Assembly (NCBI GenBank): GCA_022702545.1 | Contig: JAHRBC010000008.1 | Coordinates: forward strand, 620,001 to 684,000 | Direction: 5' to 3' | From: Phycomyces nitens | Taxonomy: Eukaryota; Mucoromycota; Mucoromycetes; Mucorales; Phycomycetaceae | DNA: 64,000 nt | In this document: piece after piece, positions 9,238 through 19,475 of the stretch | Layout of the letters: the number at the start of each line of letters is the position of its first letter | Position numbering within the stretch: position 1 is the stretch's first letter | Notes under the pieces: generated by a model | What the model was told of the DNA's origin: nothing | What the model saw: the letters and a program-made list of their open reading frames with translations, nothing else | The model's database searches: none | Program-made: the position numbers and the translations under genes

Positions 9238-12200
9238 TTAAGCTAGTATAGCTCGCTGTCTCTCTATAGTACTGGAGGCCTTTGTAGCCACTACTCCAGG
9301 AAGAAAAGGCTGATTATCAAAGATAAACTTCCAATGGGCATTCCAAATTGCCTTGGCTGTTATAACCACCAGCAAAATCTGAGTATCCCGAGTGGGAGAA
9401 GCACAGGGGAGTTGACAAGATGTCAGCATCTGCCGAACGTCGTCCAAAGTCCAGCCCCGGCAGAAACGAGAGAGGACTACGTTCCACACCTGGCGTTTCT
9501 TAGGACAGAAGAAGAGGAAATGGTCTTGGTCTTCGGTGTTGGTGGAGCACACCAAGCACATGGGGTCAGGTACGGTATGAGGCATGATGGTGTTAATGGC
9601 CAGTCGGGTGGGAATTCGCTGCCATATCACTCTCCACCACAAAGTGCGACAATGGTGTGGAATAACCAGGGACCAAAAACGACGCCAACGGGCAGGAGGG
9701 AGAAGAGGTGGAGGTGGGGACGGACGAAGATGCCGGCGCAGTGATCCTGTGGATGCTTTGCCCAAAGGGCGTCTGTCCAGAAGGACCACGGAGAGGAGAG
9801 AAGAGAGACCAGGCGGAAGAGGTGAGGTGAGAGACGGGAGTTGAAGACACGGAAGAAACCAAGGACAATAGACCATTCTACCAGCATCGATCTTGCTGAA
9901 GAATTGGCCAATACGGTTCCGTGCTCTTGGGCGATCGCCACGAAGTCGTGGACAGAGACGTCCATCATCATCTACCAGAAAGGCATCCGAGACAAGAAGT
10001 GACTTGAGATTCATTTCCGGAGAAACGAATGGCGGGACAAAAGTCCAAACAGAAACCAGGGGGAACTCAAGAATCACCAAAGGTGCTACACTAAGTGTGG
10101 GAGGAAGAGCATTGGGAAGCAGACGAGAGCAGGCACGGTGAATTGGCAGTAGGGAACTGGGGCAACTCACAGTACTACAGGGAAACAGCAGAGCTATACT
10201 AGCAGAAGGAGAACGAAAGTGAAGAGGAAGTAAAAATTCTAAATAAGGTAATAAAAAGGAAGAAGATCGAGTAAATGATCGAGAACGCAAAATGGGAAGA
10301 ATCCATCGCAGTTGGAGAGCACGCTGTTGGTGATCAGGATCCAAAAGACCCAAACCCCCAGACTTGCGTGGTAGGCAAAGAAGAGGCCAACCAGGGCTGC
10401 CAAAACCAAGGTGGAGAAAAGAACGAACATGCTTGCGTATAGCAGCGAAGAAAGAGAGAGGGGCAGGGGTCACATAGAGGACATGCCATATGGAGCTCAA
10501 GAGAAGAGAGTTGGCAACAATACTCTTACCGCGCACTGACAAGCCTCTTGCAGAGAGCATAGTGCAGTGGCGTTCGAGTTTGGCAAGGAGGGCAGCACGG
10601 AAAGATTCTAGTTGGGCAGGGTGAGAGCTAAGTGGGAAACCCAGATAACGGATGGCATTAGCCTCATGGCAATCATGGCGGGTGGTAATATTGGCAGCAT
10701 CCAGAACAGGACCCCAATCGGGATGGAAATGCCCAGAGAGAGCAACAGCAACTGTCTTGTTCAGATTGACCTTTGCATTCGAGGCCAGCCCGAAAGTGCG
10801 CAGAATCGACAAGACGGTGCTCATCTCAGAGGGAGAGGACAAGAACAACAGAAGATCATCAGCGTAAGCCAGAAGCTTCAGAGGTGGCGGAGAAAGAGGC
10901 GGTGTAGAGGAGGAGAGGTGGGAGGGAACCAAGAAGCGGAATCCACAAAGGGACGGAGAGGCAAGGAGGGAACGAAGGAGAGGCTCAAAGGCAATGTTGA
11001 ACAAAAGTGGCGAGAGCGGGTCACCCTGTCGAAGCCCACGACCTTGCTCAAAGGAGGAAGAGATATGGCCATTGACATTGACATGGATCTGAGTCGAGAA
11101 GAAGAGGGCGCAAACAGAGTCAATGAACATGGTAGGTAAACCTAACCGTGACATGACCAGACGAAGGTAAGTGGGATGGACCCGATCGTAAGCTTTCTCT
11201 TGGTCCAGAAGGAGACCGACTCCATGGTCCTTGGTGAGTTGGGCATGGGACATAGCCAGCCGAGTCAGAAGTCCATTGTCTGCAATGAAGCGGTCAGCCA
11301 TGAAGCCCGTTTGGAATGGGGTGATCAGAGGGCCTATGCAACATCTTAGACGGGATGTGAGCATCTTGGTGAAGAGTTTAGCGTCGCAGTTGATGAGGGA
11401 GATTGGGCGCCAGTTCCGAAGAGAAGTCAGGTCACCAGCCTTGGGAAGCAAGACCAAAACTGTTTCCAGCCACGAAGGGGGGAAAACACCACAGAGGGCA
11501 TCCTGATACACCTCAACAGCAAGGGACTGGATGGTGGGGTGAGCAAGTAAGCGCGACCACAAAGGGTACGGCAGGCCATCCATGCCAGGGCTGGAGTTGT
11601 TCGGGGTAGTCTTAAGCACAGACTTGAGTTCGTCCAGCGTCACTTTAAAGGTCAAAGGAGCGGAGTCTTCGGAAGAAAGGCTTGTAGAAGGAGGGATGTG
11701 GTCGATGAGGGAGTGAGCGGCCGAGAGGTCAATGGCTTCTTGAGAGTATAGGGACTGGTAAAATGAGCGTGTGTGGCCAAGCAGGTCTGCTGGCGAGGTG
11801 AAGGTGGTGGAGGTGTCGGGGTCAACGAGAGTGGTGATGGACTTGGCAGCAGAGCGTTGCTTGAGTACTCGGAAGAAATATTTGGACGATGTCTCGTCTT
11901 CTTCACACCACTTGGCACCAGATCGGGCTGCTAGGGTGGAGGCACGAGTTAGCTGAATCGAGGCCAGCTCAGATTCGACGGAGGAGAGTTGAGGTGAGGA
12001 TGAAGATCCTGAGAGCTCATTGCGGAGGCGGTGGAGGCGACGCTCTTGGGAACGGAGGCGACGTTGGACTTTTTTGCCATAAGTGAGCGATAATTGCTTG
12101 ATAGCCTGCTTGAGACAATCCCAACGGATCCCAGGGGAAGCATCTTTGGGAAAAGATTGGCTTGCCTTATCCAAAAGATCAGTCAAGATAGTGTCAAATT

Positions 12201-12943
12201 CGTCGTGAAAAAGGTACTGGGTGTTGAAACGCCAGACCCCAGGTCCAGACGGGCGAGAGAGAGGAATGGAGACAGTGGTCAGTCCAAGAAGGATTGATGA
12301 AACTGACTTCGGGTGATTCGGTGGGGATGGAGGAAGGGCGGAAGAGGTAGTCGATACATGTGCGGGTTCGGGAACTATGGAAGGTAGGGATAGGGGAAGA
12401 GGCGGAATTAGTGATAGCATCGATACAATTACCTTGGAGGTAGCCTTGCCAGTCTGCAGGATGGCTTCGACGTTGATGGAGATTGCAGTTAAAGTCGCCC
12501 AAGACAAAGGCAGGAAGTGAAGGGATGAGGGAAGGGAGAAGGGTGGCAAGAGAAGAGAAGAAAGTGCGCCGCTGGGCAGGGATATTGGGAGCATAAAGAA
12601 CAACAACAGCAAAAGGATCAATGCGTTGATCAGTATGTGTAACCTTTACAACTAGTGCACGGTCATCTGGTGACACGTACAATTGTTCAAGGTGGAGAAG
12701 GGGATCGAAAGATATAAGGCCACAGTGCAAAGTCCAAAGACTTGCCTGGGCTTGGAAGAGAAGGTGCATAGTGGAATGATGGGAAGGAAGGAGATGGGTC
12801 TCTTGTAGAGCAAGTAAGGAAAGTAAGGGAGAGAGGGAGCGGAGGTGACGGATAAAGAGACGTTTGGGGGATTGCGGATTAGTGATGGTAGATAGGAGAC
12901 CTCGAGCATTTAAGGTTCCTAAGCGGATAGACTGTACAGTCAT
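9238..12943 (-). pseudogene. LINE element 2 ORF2: APE endonuclease + RT + zf-RVT, frameshifted
   Basis: ATG at 12943 directly follows the ORF1 stop. The first frame (12943-12194) carries the endonuclease up to WTDH (LALQETH, VLGDFNCNLH). The remaining frame (open to stop at 9238) carries SRPSGPGVWRFNT, RT motifs (NWRPISLINCDAK, DQEKAYDRVHP, GRGLRQGDPLSPLLFN, LLAYADDLLLF) and the C-terminal finger CLVC...HFLFFC. Comparison with element 1 (WTDHSLLTISIPFSR) shows that about 11 nt coding the SLL segment are missing near 12275. This shifts the frame right after the conserved catalytic His region. Everything downstream is intact for more than 1000 codons, so the lesion looks recent. Confidence 0.93.
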
Positions 12944-14282
12944 TTATGAAGATGGTTGGCCAGACTGACCAGAGGGAGAGTCAAGTTCTTCCATAGGCGT
13001 ATTGCCGTCAAGATCAGTGAAGGGCTTATTACCCTGGGCATGTGCCTGGACGGAGAGGTCAAGCAAGGACTGGCGGAATTCGTCATCTGTGATGACGGGC
13101 CGGGAGACACCGTCCTCAGGAAGGGCAATGCCTCGAGCGGCAAACGAGTACTTGCTGGCAGAAGTACCTCGACCACTGGGATCATACATTGGGATGTCAA
13201 TGTCATCACCAATGGGGGCAGGGGATCGATTGGATCCAGCCTTGGACCGAGTGGTCATCACCGACAAGGATCGGCGACGAATGGGCTTGGGAGCCGGAGA
13301 AATGGGAGCAGGAGGTGTAGTGTTCGCCGTCGATCTGACAACAACACTGGGAGGAGATGGGGGAGTGTTGGTAGCAGCCTGGAGAGCACGGAGAGCTTCT
13401 GCCTCAGCAATCTCCAGCTGGAGTTGCTCTTGGTGAAGACGCTCGGTCTCAACAGTGTCAGGGTGGGCGGGACAGTCTAGACTGGCCATCTCATGGCCCA
13501 AGACACCACAACGCTTACAGCGGGGTGTACGAGATGGACACTTCGTACATGCACGCAGGAAGTGACCTTCCTCACGGCAATACCCACACACGGGTGGAAT
13601 ATCCTTGGAACGCAGCTCCACTGCGCAGGAAATGGATCCTTCCAAATGAAGGCGGCTGGGAAGGGATTTGGGTGTGTCTAACCCAGATGTATCCAGAAGG
13701 ACGGTAGCTTCACCACGGAAAGTTCCACGGTGGGAGACGTAGACACGCAATTGGACAACCTTTCCATACGACTGGAAAGCCTCTTCGATCGGTGCAAGAA
13801 GGTCAGTTTTGGGATCGCAGGTGCTGATGCGATACATGTTAACCTTCACAATATGACTATTGGAAGGCAAACTTGGAGAAGCGACGATTCGGGTGCTCTG
13901 ATACACCAGGCCGTCGGAGATGGCTTTCACCCGGGTGGCAGGTTTGATGAAAAGGGCTTCTGCCAAAAGGTCCTTTGAGCGAGTGTAACGCAAGGTCAAC
14001 GAGGTCATCTGGCCAATGTGGTCAGAGAGGACATCATCTACTGCGTTGGCAGGAACGAGTTTGCCGAAATTGAACAAAACGCTCGACGGATGGATGGTGC
14101 TGGCCCAAGCAGCAGATGCTGGATTCACGGAGAGGCTCTGGTCAAAACCAGGTGCAGTAAAGATATGAAGAGACTTATTCTTCGGGCGGGATGGTGTGCT
14201 CTGTGCACGGATTGCTGGTCGTTGGACCTGCCATGGGTTGACAGTACTGCCCTGTGAGTTCGATCCCTCTAGGGGTACTCAT
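12944..14282 (-). pseudogene. LINE element 2 ORF1 (gag-like, two zinc knuckles)
   Basis: The main frame is open from about 14281 to TAA at 12946-12944, giving roughly 395-440 residues, but it has no ATG at its start (GTG at 14128). An ATG at 14282-14280 opens the neighbouring frame (MSTPRG) for about 36 codons, so a frameshift near 14175-14200 probably separates start and body. The body has an RRM-like or esterase-less N-terminal half. Two knuckles follow: CGYCREEGHFLRAC (CX2CX4HX4C) and CKRCGVLGHEMASLDC (CX2CX4HX6C). After these comes an Ala/Glu coiled segment and a basic Pro/Ser-rich tail. TAA is immediately followed by the ORF2 ATG. RNA chaperone function is expected from the family. Confidence 0.85.
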
Positions 14283-14360
14283 ACTAGTTCTTATTATGGG
14301 GATTTGTGTCGGTAGAATATTTATCTGCACAAAACAATTATTTAGCTGTGAAACCGTGTG

Positions 14361-14375
14361 AGCAGTAAAATTACT
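14361..14375. repeat. Target-site duplication of LINE element 2 (5' side)
   Basis: Identical to 9048-9062; marks the 5' end of the minus-strand element. Confidence 0.93.
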
Positions 14376-15152
14376 GCTCTTAACCCAACAATAATACACT
14401 TTATTATATGTATACAGTTGAAAATTAATTTAAAAAGTATGTAGTATCAAAATTTAATACGACTCTAGCCAAGTTTTTCTCAAATTAATCAAGAGAAATC
14501 TGCGATAACATTTACGAGAAAAATATAGTAATTTATTCTTAGGAGAATCTTAATATTATATTTCATTTTTAGCGACTTTTATTTTCCAGATATCTTGGAT
14601 ATAAGCACCAATAACAGAGAGACTTTATACTGCAATTACTATTTTTAATTTATGATAGAGATGATCTTATACAGCCTCTCCGGCAATATGTACTGATATT
14701 ATTATTTCCCAAAGAGAGACCATTTTACTGCCCATCAATTTCTTCAATATATGCACCTCGAATGTCAAACTTAGGGGGCCAATATCCATATATTAAGAAT
14801 ACCACAATTACAAAAAATTATAGGTTGGTGTATGAACGATGAAATCCAACCTTTGGAATTATGTGTGTGATAGTTTGCAAAGAGAATGTTTCTAGGCAAG
14901 TACAAACCATGCAGTTAAAGATTTGCAAAACCATTAGAAAAGAAATGCCAAAGAAATATATTGCACAATATAATTTGAGCGGCAAATATGCCTGGGCCTT
15001 TCCAAGTTTTTTTTTTTTTTTTTTTTTAAAAAAAAAAGGTAATATATTCACATATTGGCAATGGCATACCACGTAAAGATTGGATTGTCAGATCATAGGA
15101 TGAGTTGTGCAAATTACAGATATTATATTTACTTGATCCACGAAAGAAAAAG
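14376..15152. other. AT-rich intergenic
   Basis: No gene was seen. A 21-T tract runs directly into a 10-A tract at 15007-15037. It acts as the long upstream region of the LysM gene. Confidence 0.6.
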
Positions 15153-15160
15153 TATATAAG
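15153..15160 (+). promoter_or_regulatory. TATA box of the LysM gene
   Basis: TATATAAG lies 58 nt upstream of the ATG at 15218, the usual spacing for a strongly transcribed fungal gene with a short 5' UTR. Confidence 0.6.
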
Positions 15161-15217
15161 ATCCATTTGATTTATCATTTATTCTTCATCACAATCCATT
15201 TCATTTCCTTCCGTACA

Positions 15218-16254
15218 ATGAAGCTTTCTCTCCTTGCCGTTTCTACTATCTTTCTGGCTAGTATGGTCACTGGAGCCCCGGTTGATGCCTGTACCAAGAC
15301 ACATATTTGTGAGATCTTCTTGACATATTACACATACAAGATTTTTGGTTTCTAATAAACATGCTTTACATAGCCACTAAGCACAATACTTGTGTGTCTA
15401 CTTCCAAGGAGTTTAACCTTTCAGTCCATGAATTTCAAAGCCTGAACAAGGGTCTTGGAAAGAGTCCTACTCACTGCGGCAAGGTTGTCTCCGGAAGGTC
15501 TTACTGTCTTGAACGTGGATCCCAAAAATCCCATTATGGACAGAAGCCTGTGCATACCAAGTCTCATCATGGTTCCAAGGATGGACACAATCCTCATCAT
15601 TCTCATTCGGAGGGTAACCATCACTCCAACCCTCATCATGGTCCTAAAGATAGACACAATCCTCATCATGGTCCCAAGGATGGACACAATCCTTATCACT
15701 CTCATTCGGAGGGTAACCATCACTCCAACACTCATCATGGTTCCAAGGATAGACACAATTCTCATCACGGTCCTAAAGATGAACACAATCCTCATCATTC
15801 TCATTCGGAGGGTAACCATCACTCCAACCATCATCATGGTCCTAAAGATGGACACAATCCTCATCACTCTCATTCGGAGGGTAGCCATCACTCCAACCCT
15901 CATCATGGTTCCAAGGATGAACACAATCCTCATCACTCTCATTCGGAGGGTAGCCATCACTCCAACTCTCATCATGGTTCCAAGGATAGGCACAATCCTC
16001 ATATACCTCCCAGGGCTGTTCAGAATCCTAACCCCGTTCATCTCAGCACTAGTGGCCTCCACCTTGCATCCCACACTGACCCTAACTGCAAGAAATACTA
16101 CACTGTTCTTGCCAACGATGGCTGCGAAAGCGTTGCCAAGAAGAATGGTATCACCCAGGCCCAGCTCTTCAAGTACAACGCCGGCCTTCATCACGTTGGC
16201 GAGCACCTTTGCGACAACCTTGACACTGGTAGAGCTTATTGCGTTGCCGTTTAA
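15218..16254 (+). CDS. Secreted LysM protein with His-rich repeat linker
   Basis: Exons 15218-15308 and 15374-16254 (65-nt intron) give 323 residues. A signal peptide (MKLSLLAVSTIFLASMVTGA) predicts secretion. Residues about 25-80 are a LysM-like module with four Cys (CTKTH...NTCVS...HCGK...YCLE). Residues about 89-240 are tandem copies of a His/Ser/Lys/Asp-rich unit of roughly 23 residues built from HHGSKDGHNPHH and HSHSEGNHHSN. Residues about 265-322 are a second LysM module (CKKYYTVLANDGCESVA ... YNAGLHHVGEHLC ... YCVAV). LysM modules bind chitin or N-acetylglucosamine polymers, so a cell-wall or chitin-binding role outside the cell is likely. The linker could bind Zn, Cu or Ni; this is inference. 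The start was chosen at the signal peptide, not the Met 17 codons upstream. Confidence 0.88.
15560..16000 (+). repeat. Coding tandem repeat, His-rich linker
   Basis: About seven imperfect copies of a roughly 60-70-nt unit (CATCATGGTCC, AAGGATGGACACAATCC, TCTCATTCGGAGGGTA) within the LysM gene. Copies are very similar at the DNA level, so unit number is probably variable between strains. Confidence 0.9.
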
Positions 16255-17363
16255 AAAAAAGAATGGTTCATGTTTGCACATTAGCCTTTTGGAAAGATTA
16301 TCCAGACATGATTTAGATCATTCAAAGTTGCCAATAAAAGCTTTTGCTTATTTGAATTGTATTAAAAATATTGGCAAATTACTTTAGAATCTTGTAAACT
16401 ATCGATGTAAAGATTTTTTTATAAAGCAACAGTTGGAAAAAAATATGCTTGGTACAGTAGATTAAAAGGGATCAAGTAGATCATTTGTTCTATTAATTAT
16501 ATGTTGCATATCTTAAGTACCTTGACAAGAGCTATATAATGGTAATTAGAGTATATTTATAAAACTAAATATAATTGATATGCCTTGTGAATTATACTAT
16601 TTTACTTCTTTATGAATTAAAGATTTACAGGTTGGCTTACAAATAGCAAGGGATTGATTCTTGTTCTCCATATAAATAACTATTTATGGATAATTATATG
16701 CATCCTGCAGATTAAGAGTATATCTGAAACTACTCAAAAAGCCAATAATTTTGTGCTTGGGCTAGTAAACAAAATAGGAAAAGGACTTCTTTGTTTTTAA
16801 TTGGGTCAATAAACCGCCAAATAATGACCTATACACAATTGATATTTGATCCAAAAGGAATTCCAATTTGGGAAGCTAAAGGAAAAAATCATTGATATAG
16901 CTTGTATTACCTAACGACTCTTACATATCCAAGTCGTCTAATTGCCTGAAACTTTGTGAATAACTTTTCAAGATCAAATGATTTCAAGAATATGTTGTTT
17001 TGAAGGCCCCTTGATTTACACTATTTCTGTGCTGAGTATACAGAACAGACACTTGAAATGAGACTCTTTTACGGATCATTTTATGTAGTATTCCGTAATG
17101 TTTTTATAAGTGGCTGCCATGTTAATTTCTAGACTTGCACTCATATGTATGTATTAGCAATGAATAAGTATTCTACCATATTCTATTCATTATTAAAAAG
17201 GTATTCTTGAATATCATTCTTGAAATCTCTCTCTCTTTTTATATATATTCTATCATGAGGCCATTTATTGACTCTTAAACTATCTACAGTACTATACTCA
17301 AAATTCTTTATATAATGGTAATTAGCTACCCTCAAGCAGATCAGCTGGATCGTTTGGTATCGA
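16255..17363. other. Intergenic between two convergent genes
   Basis: Holds the 3' UTRs of the LysM gene (CCAATAAAAG near 16333) and of the P450 gene. The rest is AT-rich with no recognised feature. Confidence 0.6.
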
Positions 17364-19445
17364 TCATAAAGCGCCCTTGGATGGATTGTTGTTGTTTCTG
17401 GTAACGAATCTAACCTTGTATTCGGTTGGTGCAAAAGTAAATCCCTTGTTAGAGAATGAGTTGAGGTCAACAAATTCTGGCTTTCCATTCACATCCAATG
17501 TGGGCTCAATAGAGAACTTGGCAAGAATACGGACGGCTATAATAAATATAGTCATTTCGGCCTAAAATGTATAGTCAGTAAATAGCAAGGTATACAGCAA
17601 GGTATATAGCCAACACCTTTGTAGACTACATACCAAGTAAGGACCTGGACAAATACGTCTAAGGACATTGATATAGATTTAGAATAAGCGTCTTGGTTAA
17701 TATTTAGTATTCCATGCCCCTCTATGCATAACAACGAACCTTCCCCATCCAAAGTTATACAGAAATCGTTCGTCAATCTTTCCATAGGACTCAGCAGCCC
17801 AGGTTTTTGTCTGCCCCAAGAACCTCTCGGGCATGTATTCGTGCGGATTGTTGTATATTTTTGGGTTCATATGCATAGCATGCATACTGCTGACAATCAA
17901 CGACTCTTTGGGAATAAAATATCCTAAAGCTTCGACTACAGAGATGGTAAGCATCACAGGAATCATAATAAGCACACTTACTGTCTTTTGTTACACGGTG
18001 AGGAATACCAAAATTGCTTGTATTTCTGAAACGGAGGTTTTCCTTTAGGACAGCACATGTATAAGGCAGCTCAAGTCTATCCAGAAAGTTTGGCATACGA
18101 GCATTTTCGGCAATAAAGTTGTCTATTTCTGCGCAGACTCTTTTTTGGATATCTGGATATTGTGACATTGCACCAAAGAGCCACATCAATGAAGTGCACG
18201 GATTCTCTCCTCCACCGCTGACCAGATCACCTAAAAATATTCAACTCATTTCAGTCATTGTTTTTGAAAGCAAAAAGAAAAAAAAAACTTACTGGATATG
18301 ACTATCAAGTCATTATCATTCAAGTTGTATTCGCTCTTGCGTGCGTGTGCCTGGGTGATCCAACACTCGGTGTTGTCTGCCACTGCTTCTTTGATCAACT
18401 TTTTGTAGATTCTGTCTCGAACTTCAACGAATTCTTCCATGTCCTTTTTAAGCTGTGTCTGTCGGCGGATCCAGGAGAACCTTGGCAGGAAAGATTCAAT
18501 ATCACCCTCAGGGCTAGCGTACCTCAGGAGCTTGTGTGTTATCCAGATTATATCCTTTAAAACAGTATCATTGATAGATCTGACATCCTTGCCCAAAACT
18601 GCTTTTATCATTGTATGATATGTAGCCATTTGAATATATTCCAAAGGGTCTACTGATCCCTCGTTCTCTGTTATCTTTTTTAGGTGAACACAGACATCGT
18701 CAGCCATTGACTCTATTGCCCCGGCAACTCTGTCAAAGTATGGTACGGATAAGATTGAAAGAACTTTAAAGAATAATGAGTGGATATGGCTTTGGATCGA
18801 TATAAAGTTACCTGCCGACCGAGAGTCTTTCCATTTCTTGCCATACTTGTTGAATGAAATCCCACTATAGCATTGAATAAGTATCGTACTTACCAACACT
18901 CTCTTTAATACCTTCCGTTCTTGCTAAACATCTCATAGGCAAAAGTATGGGTAGACCGATCTGAAGTTACGGACCCGTTTCGAGTCATTAGTTCATGAGC
19001 AATCGTAGGATCACTGACAAAGATCCAATGCTGAATCCCCATGTAGAGATGTAATATTGGCCCTAAAATATTAATGAAATCCATGTCAATAGACATATGT
19101 GGACAAGGTGTCTGGCCATTTACCATGCTTGGCATGCCAGTTTTCAAGCTTAACCGAAGGTGAGTCTCCTAAAGAATACATGTGGCCTAATCCCAGAAAC
19201 CAAAGAATAGTTATAGTGCATGTGATTATGGGATAAGAGGCCTATTTACCAATATAAGGATATCTCTCTGGTGGAGATGGTATCTTGATGAATCCTTTAC
19301 GATTCCAGGGATCATTGCCAAAGTATGTCTTGTATAATGTGGAGCATAGGGTAAAAAGAAGGATTACGACCAGAGAAGCCAAGACAGGACTCTTGATTGA
19401 TTCGAAAATTTCCCCAGATATTATCAAAGACGATTCGATATTCAT
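17364..19445 (-). CDS. Cytochrome P450 monooxygenase (membrane-anchored, microsomal type)
   Basis: Nine exons: 19445-19250, 19168-19124, 19062-18912, 18864-18812, 18763-18293, 18230-17982, 17935-17740, 17658-17634 and 17561-17364, giving 527 residues. An N-terminal membrane anchor (SPVLASLVVILLFTLCS) is followed by a Pro-rich hinge (IPSPPERYP). The I-helix region is unusual (SGGGENPCTS, where most P450s have AGxDTT). The K-helix ExxR is KENLR (about 369-372), followed by the PERF motif (MPERF). The heme loop FGWGRRICPG has its Cys at about residue 457. That Cys lies on a 25-nt exon between introns of 81 and 72 nt. Family members use a CPR partner at the ER to hydroxylate lipids or xenobiotics; the substrate is unknown. 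An alternative start is 19475. Confidence 0.88.
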
Positions 19446-19475
19446 AACAATTGATATAAAGCTGCATTTACACAT

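Larger units (their letters stand above)
9062..14360 (-). mobile_element. LINE element 2, full length, minus strand
   Basis: A 5.3 kb non-LTR retrotransposon bounded by the 15-bp direct repeat AGCAGTAAAATTACT (9048-9062 and 14361-14375), with a 26-nt A tail (T run 9062-9087 on the plus strand). Reading leftward from 14360 there is a short 5' UTR, ORF1 with two zinc knuckles, ORF2 with endonuclease, RT and C-terminal finger, then a 150-nt 3' UTR. Both ends being present shows a complete insertion without 5' truncation. ORF2 has a frameshifting deletion and ORF1 seems shifted near its start, so this copy is not autonomous now. Confidence 0.96.

Noticed and set aside
10612..11139. Plus-strand frames across LINE element 2 (for example 175 residues at 10612)
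   Set aside because: Antisense to the RT-coding strand, with low-complexity composition; RT motifs on the minus strand explain the DNA.
15421..16281. Long open frames of repeated Met/Val/Ile/Arg-rich protein on the minus strand and in another plus frame over the LysM gene
   Set aside because: They are shadows of the His-rich tandem repeat, whose 3n unit keeps other frames open; no family features, and the LysM frame has a signal peptide and two domains.
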